From Actinomortierella ambigua (Eukaryota; Mortierellomycota; Mortierellomycetes; Mortierellales; Mortierellaceae): a stretch of 15,342 nt of DNA. The stretch is from the NCBI GenBank assembly GCA_016098155.1, contig JAAAJB010000530.1, forward strand, positions 9,603 to 24,944, given 5' to 3'. Shown here piece after piece: positions 1 to 10,301 of the stretch; the stretch's first letter is position 1; every line of letters begins with the position of its first letter. The position numbers and the translations under genes are program-made. A model generated the notes under the pieces. It was not told the origin of the DNA and made no database searches. It was given only the letters and a program-made list of their open reading frames with translations.

Positions 1-49
1 AAAAAAAAAAAAAAAAATGCAGCGCAAATAAAAAAACAGCTTCTCTTAC
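1..49 (-). other. Start of intron 4 of the chitin synthase, running out of the window
   Basis: Exon 4 ends on a codon boundary (Tyr-Glu) at 50, followed by donor GTAAGAG from 49 downward. The visible intron part carries a T-rich tract on the coding strand, seen as A17 at 1-17 on the plus strand. No acceptor is visible. Confidence 0.8.
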
Positions 50-3000
50 CTCGTATAGATTCGGATGAACGCCGATGATGTTCTTCATATGGTGATACAG
101 TTCGAGCTCAAGCGGGCACATCTTCTTGCCGCCGGTGTGGATGGAATTCAAATACCTCATCAAGATCAGCTGAGAGTCACGCTTGCCACGGTTTCCAGGC
201 TTGGAGGTCTCGTTCGGCATGCCGACCTTGGCCACAACAATATAAGGGACCAGATGACCTTCAAACTCGTAGAGACCCGAGTAGACCTTGCAGGCATTGA
301 GCTGTTGACCACCAAGGCCCAAGGCCTTGTACACCACAGGCTCAGGCTCGCCATTGTCGTCAACCGAACCCGTCGCCGTGAAACCGTAAGGATCCTGCTG
401 GACAGGGGGCTTCCAGCCAAGCACTTCCAGCACAATCTTGGGAGTCGGCATCTCGTTACCATGACCGACAATCATACCGTCGGCAATGATGAAAAGGAGC
501 TTGTGCTTGTCGTCATAGTCGAGTGCTGCCAAGGAGTTGATCGTTTTGCGCAGCGAGTCCTCGCCCTCCGTGTAACATGGCACCTGACAGATGACAAACC
601 TATCGTACTTGATGGGCGGGCCACGAGGACGGAGCTGAAGCGCGGCCAAGAACTTGATGAGGATGACAGCAGCCATTAGCACCGACGCTCCAAGCAGGAC
701 CCAGTTACCCCATTGACATTGGGCAGACTCACGGTTATCCAAGACACCGGCGTAGAAGGCATTGTTGAGACAGTTGAGGTGGTTGGTTTTGTTCTGGGCA
801 TCCATGGGGAGATCGTTGAACTTCTTGGTAATATCCTGGCCAACGTTATTGACGAACAAATCGACCACGCTCGGATCGAGGAACGAAATCCAGGAGGCGT
901 CTGGCTGGAAAGGTGGCTCGGGGTTGCTGCTCCGAAGGTACGGAGTCAGATCATAGATCTTGTCGTCGATCATCGCCCAGGTGTTAGGTCCACTCTCATT
1001 CTTGAAGATATTGGGCTGAATGGCCACCATACCCTTCAGCATGGGAGTCAGCACTGGAAGGGCCGTATTGGCATACCATGCTTGATCCTGGAACCATGGT
1101 AAGGTGTTCACTGCATTCTGCACGTTGGGGCCATGAACAGGCATGCCTCCGGGGATCGCCTGTTTTGGCAACATCAAGACAGGAGTCGTCACCAGGCCTG
1201 GGCACGCCCATCGGAAATCCACTGGGAATTGTTCCGTCAGATCCATGCCACGATAAGGGTCCCAGTAAGGAATGCCCGTCGACGGGAAAGAATTGGCAAA
1301 GCTTCCAGAGTGACTCGACTTGGCGAACTTTGTAACATCATAGACATTGCCTCGGATCTGGACCCAGGTATCCGTGGGGTCGACATGGTACTGCACCGAA
1401 TCGGGATTGATCATCTTGTTAAAATCGGGACACAAGACCTTGGGCAAGCCAGCGATGAAGAAGATGATGAATGCCGATATCCAGAAGACAATCAGACAGA
1501 GTGTCACCTTTTCGCGCCAGGCCATCTGAACATCGGGTCGCTTCATCCGTCCACACCAAGAGAGGAGAAAGCCGGGAATCCAAAAAGTATTGCACCACAC
1601 AAATCCCACCCAGGCACGCCGCGACTTTGTCTTTGCCTTGGGGGGTAGGATCGAATCGTCCGCCTTGGTCCTACGCGATCCAAGCTTGCTTACGCCCCGC
1701 TTCAATGCTGACTTTGTTGGCCGATGTTTGAGCTCGACATCATCCCTGTCAAATCCAGGAAAAATGTGGTGACGACTACCCAAGACAAGATATTCATAAA
1801 AAAAATGGTTATTCAACATATTCGCAAGTTGTTTTCCGATTGTGCATGGAGAGCTGAAACAGATGTTGGAGCAATATCCCATTCAAAAAAGAAGGACATA
1901 CCTGTCGTCATCGGCGCCCTGGGTACCGATGGTTCGGTTGTCTGACATGGGAGATGGGGGCACGATCTCAAACTGGGGTCGCATATGGTTATTGTCATAA
2001 CCGACAAATCCAGTCTCGAGGACGGGATAATGCTGTGAAGCCCGCGAGCGATCCGAAGCATCCGAGTCCTGACGTTCACGGAAGGCGCCCCGTTCCAACA
2101 GCGGCTCCATAGCCTCTGATCCCGGGGTGTGGGCAGCCGGTAAGGGTGCATCCTGGTCGTGACTTCCACGTCTCATCTTGGCCGACTGCATCATCTTGGC
2201 AAACTCTGTTTGATCCGCCATATCCGCCTCAAAGCTCGTCGATCGTCCAAGTCCCTTCCTCTCTAGTGAAAAACAGGCGTCCTCGATCGGTCGCCACGAT
2301 GCAAGGGAAAGCCAAATGTTCTCCCGTCCAATCGCCGCATCTCGAGGCATCGACCACTCAAAGTGCGCTGCTACGGCCCGACATTGATCAACGGGCAAGG
2401 CGCTCTTGTCGATGACCACGTTTTCATGACTTAGGAGTGCTTTATATCGCTGCATGAACGTGGCATGGTCGTATGAGACACAGTACTCGGCCGTCGATCG
2501 TGAATGGATGAGGTCGGCCAGACCAAGGGCCTCAATCTGCGAACGCATCACGACAGGGTCGCAGTCCGTGAGCCCCTCCTTGATGCCGTCGTTGGGTCGC
2601 AGGTGGATGACCTGGTACAGCTGGGTACCATCAAGAGAGGTGCAAATGTCGCGCAGTGTCGAATGCAGCTGCTTCACAACCGTAGTGACTGCCGGTGCCG
2701 CCGTACGTCCTTTTCGTTTTGCCTGGAACTGAACCATCTTGTTGTGACGGACACTGGGTTGGCGAAGGGGCATTGTCGATAGCTGGGCCTTGACGATGGT
2801 GTCCTTTGAACGAGGATGGCTCTCCAGAACAAGGCTAGGGTTGGATTGCAAAAGCTGCAACATAAAGGGGCTTTCCGAGTTTTGGAAGAGCGAAACAAAG
2901 TCGGGAGACATGATGTCCTGGTTTTTGGTGTAAAAGTGGCCGACGTTGTATTGAACCTGGCCCATGTAGTGGCGAATGCCGAACGTGGACTCGTATGTGG

Positions 3001-4827
3001 AGCCGCTGATAAAGGACGAGTTGGACTGGAAGGTTCTGTTCATGCTTGGCAGCATCGAACCAGGATCGGCCTCACTGGTTGAAGACTGTTGATTCTGCTT
3101 CTCAGCAGCAAGAGTGGAATCATGCAAGAAGCGAACTAGGCCGCGTGGCTGGCCATCATCGGTGAGGGTATCGAGGCCGCAGAGAAGGTCCATTGTCGAC
3201 ATGGTGTGCTCGTCGAGAGGGATGGGCTCTATGATAGAGAGGTCATCCGCGACTAGAGCCTGGACGTCCTCGACAAGAATTTTTTGACGCAAATAAGCCT
3301 GTAGGGCCTCGTTGCAAAAGTTGTTGCAAAGGGTCTCGAATCCTGCATGGGTTGGAGAGTTGAATCCGGGCATGTCGAGAATACCGATGAAGGATGATTG
3401 CTCTTCCTGCTTCCTGCACAACTGCTTGTTCATTGCCTCGACCACGAACGTAAACAGCAGGGCATACAAACCCCGAGCCAGACAATCCCGTTGCTGCCTG
3501 GCTGCCTCGGAGTTTAAGATGACGGTGCACATGTCGCCGGAAATCATTTTCCGCTTGTACACCAATGCTTGTTGGAGGTCATCTACAGGAATAGGCAAAT
3601 TAAATTAAAATGAAGAAGATGCAGCGCAATAAGTTTCTTTTGGTACTCTTACTGGAGTACTCTTCGAGTTTGTACATTGTTGATGTTTTTCCCGTCAATA
3701 AGGTTTCGTATTTCCACCCTATGTACGAAAACCATGCATTGTGTGTGAATGTGCAAACGTGGGAGAGATGGGAAGAGGCCTACGACTTACCGTCGTCCAC
3801 ACCGAGCAGGTCAGCAACCAGTTCGAGGACAGATCGATTCCGTGGGACTGTTGCATGGACGGAGGGGTCCTGGTCAGAGTCAGCAAACTCGAGTCGGCTG
3901 AGGTGAAGGATGGCAGCGAGAATCTGCCAGATCTCAAACTGCGCACGGGGCTTGATGCCCATGGCGGAGAATGCCGTTGTGGTATCCCTGACAGCGGCTG
4001 ATGGGAAGTTGTATTGAGGGGATGAAGAGTGGTGCGAGGTGGCGAGGTATGGGAAAGTTGAGGGGTGGTCGTTATGACCGAGTTTCAGTCGACGGCGGTC
4101 CTCGGAGGAAGCATCACGCAGCATAGCGTAGAAGATATGGTACGATCCAAGCTGGGAGTCGGTGACACGATCCTGGTTGAGCATAAAAGGCAACAGTTTG
4201 GCGCCGAAGAGACGGCCTCGACCCTTAAACTGCAGCTCGAGATAGAGGGAGGCAAAGGAGGAGTTGGAGGCATATTGTGAAGGGCAATTGCAGAATGCCT
4301 CGAGGATGTCGCGTGAGGCCCTGATCTGCGAGCCGATCTTTGTCTCCTGTGCCTGTCTCTGGGAGGACTTTGAAGAGCCGAGGCGAATGAATTGTTGGAC
4401 CAGGTGGTTTTGAGAGGTTGTCTTTCCGGATCCAGTCAGGCCACTAAAAGGCGATAAGTCGTAGTGGTAGTAATGGCAGCAGCAGGCCAGCAGGTAATTA
4501 GCGAGAGGACACGAGAGACATCAAGAGAGAGAAAACAAGAGAGAGAGATAGAGCGAGCGGAAGAGAACAAGGAACAGGGAATCAGAATTCAGGCACGCTC
4601 TTAAATTAAGATTGTTTCACCTGCAGCGGGTTCTTATCCTTTTTAGTTCCGTTTCAGTACACCCCTTTCCTTCCCAACTCCAACAACTCCCTTTTTCACT
4701 TGACCACCGCACCCTCTTCTGTCCCCCTCCCCTCTTTTCTCCATCCCACTCTTTCGTCTTCGAGTGCACTCCACTCTTTGCCGGGAATTTTGTCGGCTAG
4801 CGAGGGAAGGGAGAGGGAGCGAGGGAA

Positions 4828-4866
<39 letters not shown>

Positions 4867-5350
4867 AGGAGAGAGCGAGAAAAGAAGAGAGAGAGAGGAG
4901 AGAGAGAGAGAGAACCCCGCAGACGCGCGTGTTCGGGAAGCGTCACACCAATGAAGGAGACGAGTGATAAAGGGAGATGACTTTTTTGAGACACCACCAC
5001 AACGCCATGGACGAAAAAGGAAGGGAGTGATCGTACCTGAGGACGATGCCTTGATCCAGCCCTGTATGCTTCATGTGGTAATACATGGTGCTGGCGAGCT
5101 CAAAGACGTGCGGCTCAAGTGTCGTCTCCTCGGTCTGTGTGCTATTGGTGCCCTTTTGTTGGTCGATGTACAGCTGTCCATTCGCCTCGGAGTAAATGTT
5201 GAGGGGGCGATTTGGGTTGACGGCGACGAGGGTCGAGGTGCCGAGGCGAGTGTAGGGCAAGGCGAGTTCATTCCGCCTGGCGAGGGCATCGTAGATGGCC
5301 TCCAGCGTGGGCTGGTCTGCCAGTGCCACCAAATCCTGAGGAGGGACCAT
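50..5350 (-). CDS. Chitin synthase with N-terminal myosin motor-like domain (class V/VII type), 3' part outside window
   Basis: Membrane enzyme that polymerises UDP-GlcNAc into cell-wall chitin. I read four exons: 5350-5037, 4443-3791, 3582-1902 and 1775-50; all junctions keep frame and give about 1458 codons. The start is firm: an in-frame TGA lies 6 nt upstream and the ATG sits in ACAATGG. The motor fills exons 1-3, with an intact P-loop GLTGSGKT (residues 106-113) created by the exon 1/2 join, a switch I-like NSSF (about 165-168) and a switch II-like DMPGF (about 392). Exon 4 encodes two membrane helices (about 1615-1556 and 1507-1448), a cytochrome-b5-like stretch (about 1395-1000), a third helix (about 712-650) and the start of the chitin synthase domain with VPCYTE (583-566). 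The catalytic core and C-terminus lie beyond position 1. A retained P-loop favours class V over class VII. Family assignment is very likely; class is less certain. Confidence 0.93.
1776..1901 (-). other. Intron 3 of the chitin synthase (126 nt, or 48 nt with an alternative acceptor)
   Basis: The donor is ACAG/GTATGT at 1901. Two acceptors fit the phase: GGGTAG at 1776 (126 nt) and TTTCAG at 1854 (48 nt). The 78 nt between them are open in frame and would add 26 residues. I prefer the longer intron because this segment is AT-rich, contains a T8 tract preceded by a branch-like GAATAAC, and GGGTAG is the first AG after that point. Confidence 0.7.
3583..3790 (-). other. Intron 2 of the chitin synthase (208 nt)
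   Basis: The donor is GACG/GTAAGT at 3790 and the acceptor CCTGTAG at 3583. The join G+AT makes an Asp codon inside a short Asp run (VDDDDL) and preserves the motor frame. Confidence 0.88.
4444..5036 (-). other. Intron 1 of the chitin synthase (593 nt)
   Basis: The donor is CAG/GTACGA at 5036 and the acceptor TTTTAG at 4444. Splicing joins AG to T, making a serine codon directly before the P-loop glycine, so the ATP-binding loop exists only after splicing. The intron is long for a fungus and holds a GA/CT microsatellite. Stops in the exon 1 frame within the intron exclude read-through. Confidence 0.88.
4801..4914. repeat. GA/CT-rich imperfect microsatellite inside chitin synthase intron 1
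   Basis: About 114 bases are almost entirely G and A on the plus strand, mostly GA dinucleotides broken by GAAA, GGA and GC. In the pre-mRNA this is a CU-rich run. A shorter GA-rich patch lies at 4521-4560 in the same intron. Confidence 0.95.
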
Positions 5351-5836
5351 TGTTCAGACAGGTCGTAGGTAAGATGTGGGAGAGCCTTCTCTTTCTTTGT
5401 TGTTTGGTTGGCGTGTGGGTGGGATGAAAGAGAGCGAACAAACGTCAACGCCGATCCGTGCAACTCGTCAAGTTGATTGACAAAACAAAAGAAAGGAAAA
5501 GGGCACGAGGATGAGGCTCTTGGAGAAGAGGGGAGGGGACGATAGTGGCCGTGACAAGAGTGAAGGGTTGGATGGAGGATGTAGATGACCAGGAGGAATG
5601 AATGTCGAAGCAGGACCACAACCCAAAAAAAAGGGATCAGACTCGGTTTTCTTCCCCTTTGTTCCAAGCAACGCAAAGCAAAGAAGCAAAGCTATTATGA
5701 ACGTGGGCAAAGCGGCAGTTGGGAAAGGGAGGGGGTGCCTGAGGAGGAGGGGAGGGAGGGAGGAGGGAGGAGGGGTGATTCTTCTCCTTTTCTGTTTTTT
5801 CTGGCCACTCCTTCGATGTGAATGGGAAAAGAATGA

Positions 5837-5938
5837 ATGAATGGGATGAATGTGAAGAAGAAGAAGAAAAGAAGAAAGAAAGAAGAAGAAGAGAAGTGGA
5901 TGGATTGAAAGAAGAAAAAGAGAGAGAGATAGAGAGAC
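5837..5938. repeat. GAA/GA purine-rich low-complexity tract
   Basis: Runs of GAA, GAAA and GA dominate the plus strand. On the minus strand it is a TTC/CT tract roughly 500-590 bases upstream of the chitin synthase start codon. Confidence 0.85.
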
Positions 5939-6015
5939 ACGGGAAGAAGTGAGTTTGAGGATGGATGATGGGCTTGCAGCGGATCTCCCCTTCATCCCCC
6001 CCTCTCCCCCTTCTA

Positions 6016-6034
6016 CCTGCCTGCCTGCCTGCCT
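6016..6034. repeat. CCTG tetranucleotide microsatellite
   Basis: Four CCTG units plus a partial fifth lie in a C/T-rich stretch. No coding frame uses them. Confidence 0.9.
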
Positions 6035-6275
6035 ACCGTGCCCTCGTTTCCCCCTCCCCCTTTCTCCTCCTCATGGAACAAAACAACAAACACCCTGTTG
6101 CAGTCTATTGTTTCCCCCCTCCTCCTCCTCCGCTTTGTCTGTTGTCTGTGTGTCGACTTATGACATCCGATCCTTACTCACACCTACTCCATGCCATTCA
6201 TTGACGCAACCCATCCATATCACGCATTCATGCCCCAACGAGGCTACATGGGTAGCAGTACATTGAAGACAGTGA

Positions 6276-6307
6276 GAATGAGTGAGAGAGAGAGAGAGTG
6301 TGTGTGA
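6276..6307. repeat. GA/GT dinucleotide microsatellite
   Basis: A short GA run passes directly into a GT run on the plus strand. It lies in the gene-free interval and has no visible coding role. Confidence 0.85.
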
Positions 6308-7114
6308 GTAAAGGATGGAGTACAAGAGTATGAGAGGATGACAGTGAGAATGAGGGAAGGACGGAGAAAGGGAAAGCGCAAAAATATCCCTGCTCAAAAT
6401 AGATTTTTGGTGCTGAGTGTGATATGTATTATTGTGTGTGTGGGGTGGGGGGTGCACTATTGTTGTCCAACAAGTTTAGAACACCAAAAAAAAATATATC
6501 ACACAGACAAGCAAGGACAAGAGACAAGACACCACCACCCCACCCATCCACCACTTACCAATGCTTCTTCCTTCCCCCTTCCTTCACATGTACTCCACCC
6601 TCACTATCTGTGGATGGACACGTTTCTCACCTCTCTTCCTCTCTCTCCCTCTCCAACTCTCTCTTTGTCTCTCTAAAGTTTTATTTTTTTCAAGTCCATA
6701 TGCTCCTCTACTTCTTCATCCTACTCCTCTTCCTCCTCTTCCTTTACGTCCTTTGTTCATTGCCACATGCCCCTCCCAAATTGATAAACTCAGCAATACC
6801 TCGCCAATCTGCGCCATGCAAGTCTGTGTTGTCAAAATCCTGTAGCCTACTGTGGGACAACGATAAAGCTATTATTGGTCCATTGCAACTGTACTACGAG
6901 AACTACCTTGCGTGTCGAGGTCTCTTCCCCTTTCCACCCACCATGACCTACATCCCTCTACTCCCCCTCCTCTCCCTCACGTCCTTTGAATGAACCTCCC
7001 CCCTCCTTCCCCTCCCTACCCCTACTTCCTATGTACTCCCCTCCCCATCTAAAATACAATCCTTTGCTGAACGGGGATGAGGATGGATGGTGGGGTAACC
7101 ATATGGCTGTAATT

Positions 7115-9261
7115 TCAGGACCATGCTGCAATTGCCTGTGCCTTGGCTCGCATAGCCTCGGCCGCATCGCGGCATCCGCGTCGACCCATCATCGCATCCT
7201 GTATCATTGGAAAGAGCTCATCCTCCAGCTCCGGGTAGCACGCTAGGTGAGGAAACATCGCCATGTCCGACTCGATCGTTGCCGATAAACATTCCAGACG
7301 CTGTACCTCCAGATCCGCCAGTGCCAGAGCCGCTGCCGCCACCGCCACCGTCATCGGCTCTGCTGCACGTGCGCCAGTCAAGCACTCTTGATCGGAACGA
7401 CCATCACCACCACCACCACGACGCTTCAACCCCTGAGACAGCGAGGTAGAGGCAGGGGTCTCTTCGTCTTGCTGCACCTGATGACCAACATTGTCATGCT
7501 CCTCGTTATCACCCTTCTCCTCACTCTCCTTACTTAACCTTTTCTGCCGTTCCTCCCTTTCCTCGTCGTCGTCCTCCTTGTAAGAATCCTCTTCCCCGAT
7601 GATCACTCTTCGTTTGCTGGCTTGATCGGCACGGGCACGAGTCTCGCGCTTGAGACGCTCCAAGACGGCCTTCTTGGTAGGGAAGCTGCCAGACTCGGAG
7701 GCTTCGAGCCATTGCTGGTCGTCGGCGACGAGAAACTTGAGGAGCTGGACAGCCTCGGCCCGATGGCGGCACGACCGAGGGATCGCAAACGAATGCATCC
7801 CCGAGTAAGCCGATCGCCTGCCGTTCCATCCAGGGCAGTAACGCATCACTCCTAGTTCGATTTTGGGATGTGGTCGATCAAGGGTCGAAAGTGGCAATAG
7901 AGAAGACGGCGACGACGACGCTTGAACACCATGCCTTAGACTATCATGACCCCTGTTTTCGTCTTCTTCGACTTCTCCACCTTCCTCTCGCTGCTGGTGT
8001 TGCTGTTCTTGTTGTTGTTGTTGTGCTTGCTGCTGCTCCTGCTTCGACCACTCTGCGAGCTGCCTCTTCAGCCCACCAAAGAAGGATGGCCAATCGGCCA
8101 CGAGGGCGACGCGGCCTTGTTGAAAGGCTTGAGAGACCTCATCAAAATAATATTCTTCGATATTGGCCGGTACTACGCCATGCTGCACCAAGTCGCGGAG
8201 GTATTCGAGAACTCTAGTGACCACATCTACATCCATCACGGGCTGACCTGACTGGGAATCAAACAGCGCATCTGGCGACTCCATCGTCATCATCGCCAGC
8301 TCGTAAAAGGTGCCAAACAAGCCAGATTGCTTTCCTGGAAAGACGTATCCGTGAACGTACTCTTCTTGGTCGGCGTCGCCACGCTCGACGTTTCTCTTTT
8401 TGTCTGTCATCCTTGTTGCCTCACCATTGTTGATGTTGTCATCATTGCTATTGTCGATGTTGAAACGAGGACGAGTGCGCCTCGGTGATGATGATGACAA
8501 TGACAATGGTTTGGGGATGGTCTCTGAAACGGAAATCTTTGCGTCTTTGATTTGGCGTCCAATCTTGACCAGATCCTGCCAGGTCCACTGAGACACAATA
8601 TCATTATCACCGCTGCCGTTCTCTGAAACACGATCTCGAGGGGGCAAGACCCCGGCGCGCTCAAGAAGGTCTCGACGGTAAAATAGAACGCGGCTATCAA
8701 TCATCCGGGGCAGCTGCACGAGGCGACCATGGACGCGACAGGCTTGCAGGGCAGACTCGAGAAACTCTCCCTGTTCAACGGGCGAAATTTCCAGGTCTTC
8801 ATCCAGGGGAAGGAGGAAGTGGGATTGGGATGGGGCGTATTTGATGTGGGTCGAGACAAGATCCAAGGCTGGAGAAGGAAGAGAGGTTGTCTGACCCCTA
8901 TCCTCCCGCTGCTGCTGCTGGTCTGCGGTAAGAAATGTCTGGGCAAGATAATCGTTCAGCTCTGGGTGGTTTCCACGAAAGACGACTGTGACTTTATGAC
9001 CAGTCTGCTGCTCAAAGACCTTAAGTCGCTCATATAGACGGTCGTATTGAGGCCCTCCTGTTGTTGTAGTGGTGAATATAGCAGAGACATTATCAGTGAT
9101 CGTGTTTAGGGAACACCACAAAAAAAGACTTTGCGCGAAAACAATCTTCCTCATCCCTCCCCCTTCCTTCCATCGATATTGAATGACATATACTCTTCGC
9201 TCTCTCACTTACCAACCACGGCGATGTGAAGATGAACCATCGGCTCTGATGTACCTGTCAT
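7115..9261 (-). CDS. Bacterial-type ABC-transporter solute-binding protein (family 1, periplasmic-binding-like II fold), intracellular form
   Basis: The family binds sugars or other solutes for bacterial ABC importers; the ligand here is unknown. Exons are 9261-9213 and 9057-7115, giving 663 residues. The start is the first in-frame ATG after a TAA, in context CACCATGA. Exon 1 encodes MTGTSEPMVHLHIAVVG, and splicing gives AVVGGPQYDRLYERL, the usual first strand and helix of the fold. DLVSTHIKYAPSQ (82-94), LPRMIDSRVLFYRRDLL (132-148), WTWQDL, YVFPGKQSGLFGTFYEL and a YSGMHSFAIP segment match the family. Three low-complexity insertions interrupt the fold: 191-249 (Ser/Asn/charged), 355-414 (Gln/Glu-rich) and 494-600 (acidic, then Gly/Ala). 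Bacterial members are about 400-450 residues. No signal peptide or membrane anchor is visible and no transporter partner is nearby. The family call is strong; acquisition by horizontal transfer is inferred. Confidence 0.88.
7985..8046 (-). repeat. Mixed CAA/CAG glutamine-codon repeat in the solute-binding gene
   Basis: Coding-strand CAA and CAG codons encode the Gln-rich insertion around residues 356-375. The mix of codons makes it an imperfect repeat. It reads as poly-Leu on the opposite strand, which creates a spurious membrane-like frame. Confidence 0.85.
9058..9212 (-). other. Intron of the solute-binding protein gene (155 nt)
   Basis: The donor is GTTG/GTAAGT at 9212 and the acceptor ACAACAG at 9058, with a plausible branch site CCCTAAACA upstream. 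The join G+GA gives Gly and links the first beta-strand to its helix without a gap, which supports both ends. Confidence 0.85.
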
Positions 9262-9850
9262 GGTGTTTGAACAAGCTGAATGAGGAACGTGGATGGCTGA
9301 TTCTTTGATGAGGATTGCAGTCACAACGCCACCAACAAAGGATTGAAGACGAAATGATGAGGGCCTTGAGCCCACTTTCAGGCCTTACTGTGGAAAGGCG
9401 GCTGCGGACTCGGGTTTGCGAGGGATCGGCCAAGTGTTCGAAGCAGGCAGGCAGAGCCGCCACGTGGTCCATCCACCAACGCCCGATTGGCCTCTTTGTG
9501 CGACCGTGTAAACTTTGCTCTCTGTCGCCATCCAAAAACGCACACACCTGCAATATATTGCCGTCCAAGCACACGCTACCATCTATACTTGCATTCGTTT
9601 AGATCCATCGTTGTTTATTTGGCCGTTGTTTAAACTCACAACAAAACAGACTAAGGTGGCGATGTCCACAACTATCGGTCATGCATACTGTCGTTCTCCG
9701 CTACTCGTGGATGTGGTCGTATGTACATTGAGCTAATGAAACTTTATACATTCAAAAGAGTAGCAAGCCCAAGCAGTAGCAAAGAACGTTAGACAATTGT
9801 GAGTTACCCTTCCTCCTCCTCCCTCCCCTCTTTGATCGGATATGCACCTC
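9262..9850. other. Intergenic region: upstream of the solute-binding gene, downstream of the small secreted protein gene
   Basis: No gene is supported. Open frames on both strands here have no recognisable content and no good start context. The interval should hold the promoter of the solute-binding gene and the 3' UTR of the small secreted protein gene. No clear TATA box was seen. Confidence 0.6.
9486..9490 (-). promoter_or_regulatory. Possible CCAAT box upstream of the solute-binding gene
   Basis: GGCCAATCGG reads on the minus strand about 225 bases before the start codon. The position suits a binding site for the fungal CCAAT (HAP) complex, but the pentamer is common by chance. Confidence 0.3.
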
Positions 9851-10268
9851 TCACTTCATCTCTGTGTTTACCTTGAACCCCTCTGAGTACTGATATCCTT
9901 TCTTGTACGAAGTCCACTCGACACGAATACGAAAGTAGGCATCCTTCGGCTTCTGCTTGAGCCACTCCTTTTTGAGCACAAAGGCAAAGCCGTCTTCAGG
10001 AGGAATGCCGTCAGTCTCGAGCTTCTTGGCGCGGATCTTGCCTAGAACTAGGGACCAGCGTGGATTAGGGACCTCCTTCTCGATCCTGACTGTCACCCAC
10101 GGGTTCTTCTTCTTGAAGGCAGCATCTCGGAGGTAAGCCTGGGCATAGAGCGTTTCTCCCACCTTTATCGTGTTCATGCGCATGAGTTTCAACAATAGTT
10201 GGGGAAAGGAAAGGGGGAGAGTTGCAATCAGAACAAAAGATTCTACATTGGTAGTTACGGTACATTAC

Positions 10269-10301
<33 letters not shown>

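Larger units (their letters stand above)
5351..7114. other. Gene-free low-complexity interval (chitin synthase upstream region and 3' flank of the solute-binding gene)
   Basis: No credible gene is seen; open frames here encode only Pro, Ser, Leu, Arg or Lys-rich low-complexity peptides. On the plus strand about 5490-5945 is purine-rich with GAA and GA runs, about 5985-6140 is pyrimidine-rich with a CCTG repeat, and about 6540-7020 is again pyrimidine-rich. The part next to 5350 is CT-rich on the chitin synthase coding strand, as is common upstream of fungal start codons, so it probably holds that promoter and 5' UTR. The part next to 7114 would hold the 3' UTR of the solute-binding gene. Confidence 0.7.

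Noticed and set aside
166..471. Minus-strand frames inside chitin synthase exon 4 (also 996-1211)
   Set aside because: They are in the wrong frame relative to the continuous chitin synthase frame from 1775 to 50 and show no domain content.
65..679. 204-codon plus-strand open frame
   Set aside because: It is antisense to exon 4 of the chitin synthase, whose minus frame carries VPCYTE and other family motifs across the same bases.
5468..6993. Open frames of 80-190 codons on both strands in the gene-free interval
   Set aside because: Their products are low-complexity Pro/Ser/Leu or Arg/Lys strings caused by purine or pyrimidine tracts, with no fold-like pattern.
7946..8251. Plus-strand frame with a poly-Leu membrane-like segment
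   Set aside because: It is the antisense reading of the Gln-rich insertion in the solute-binding protein.
9058..9208. Extending the solute-binding protein upstream to an ATG at 9208, which would give a hydrophobic N-terminus resembling a signal peptide
   Set aside because: The extension is intronic: a strong GTAAGT donor at 9212 and an acceptor at 9058 join HIAVVG to GPQYDRL, restoring the family's first strand.
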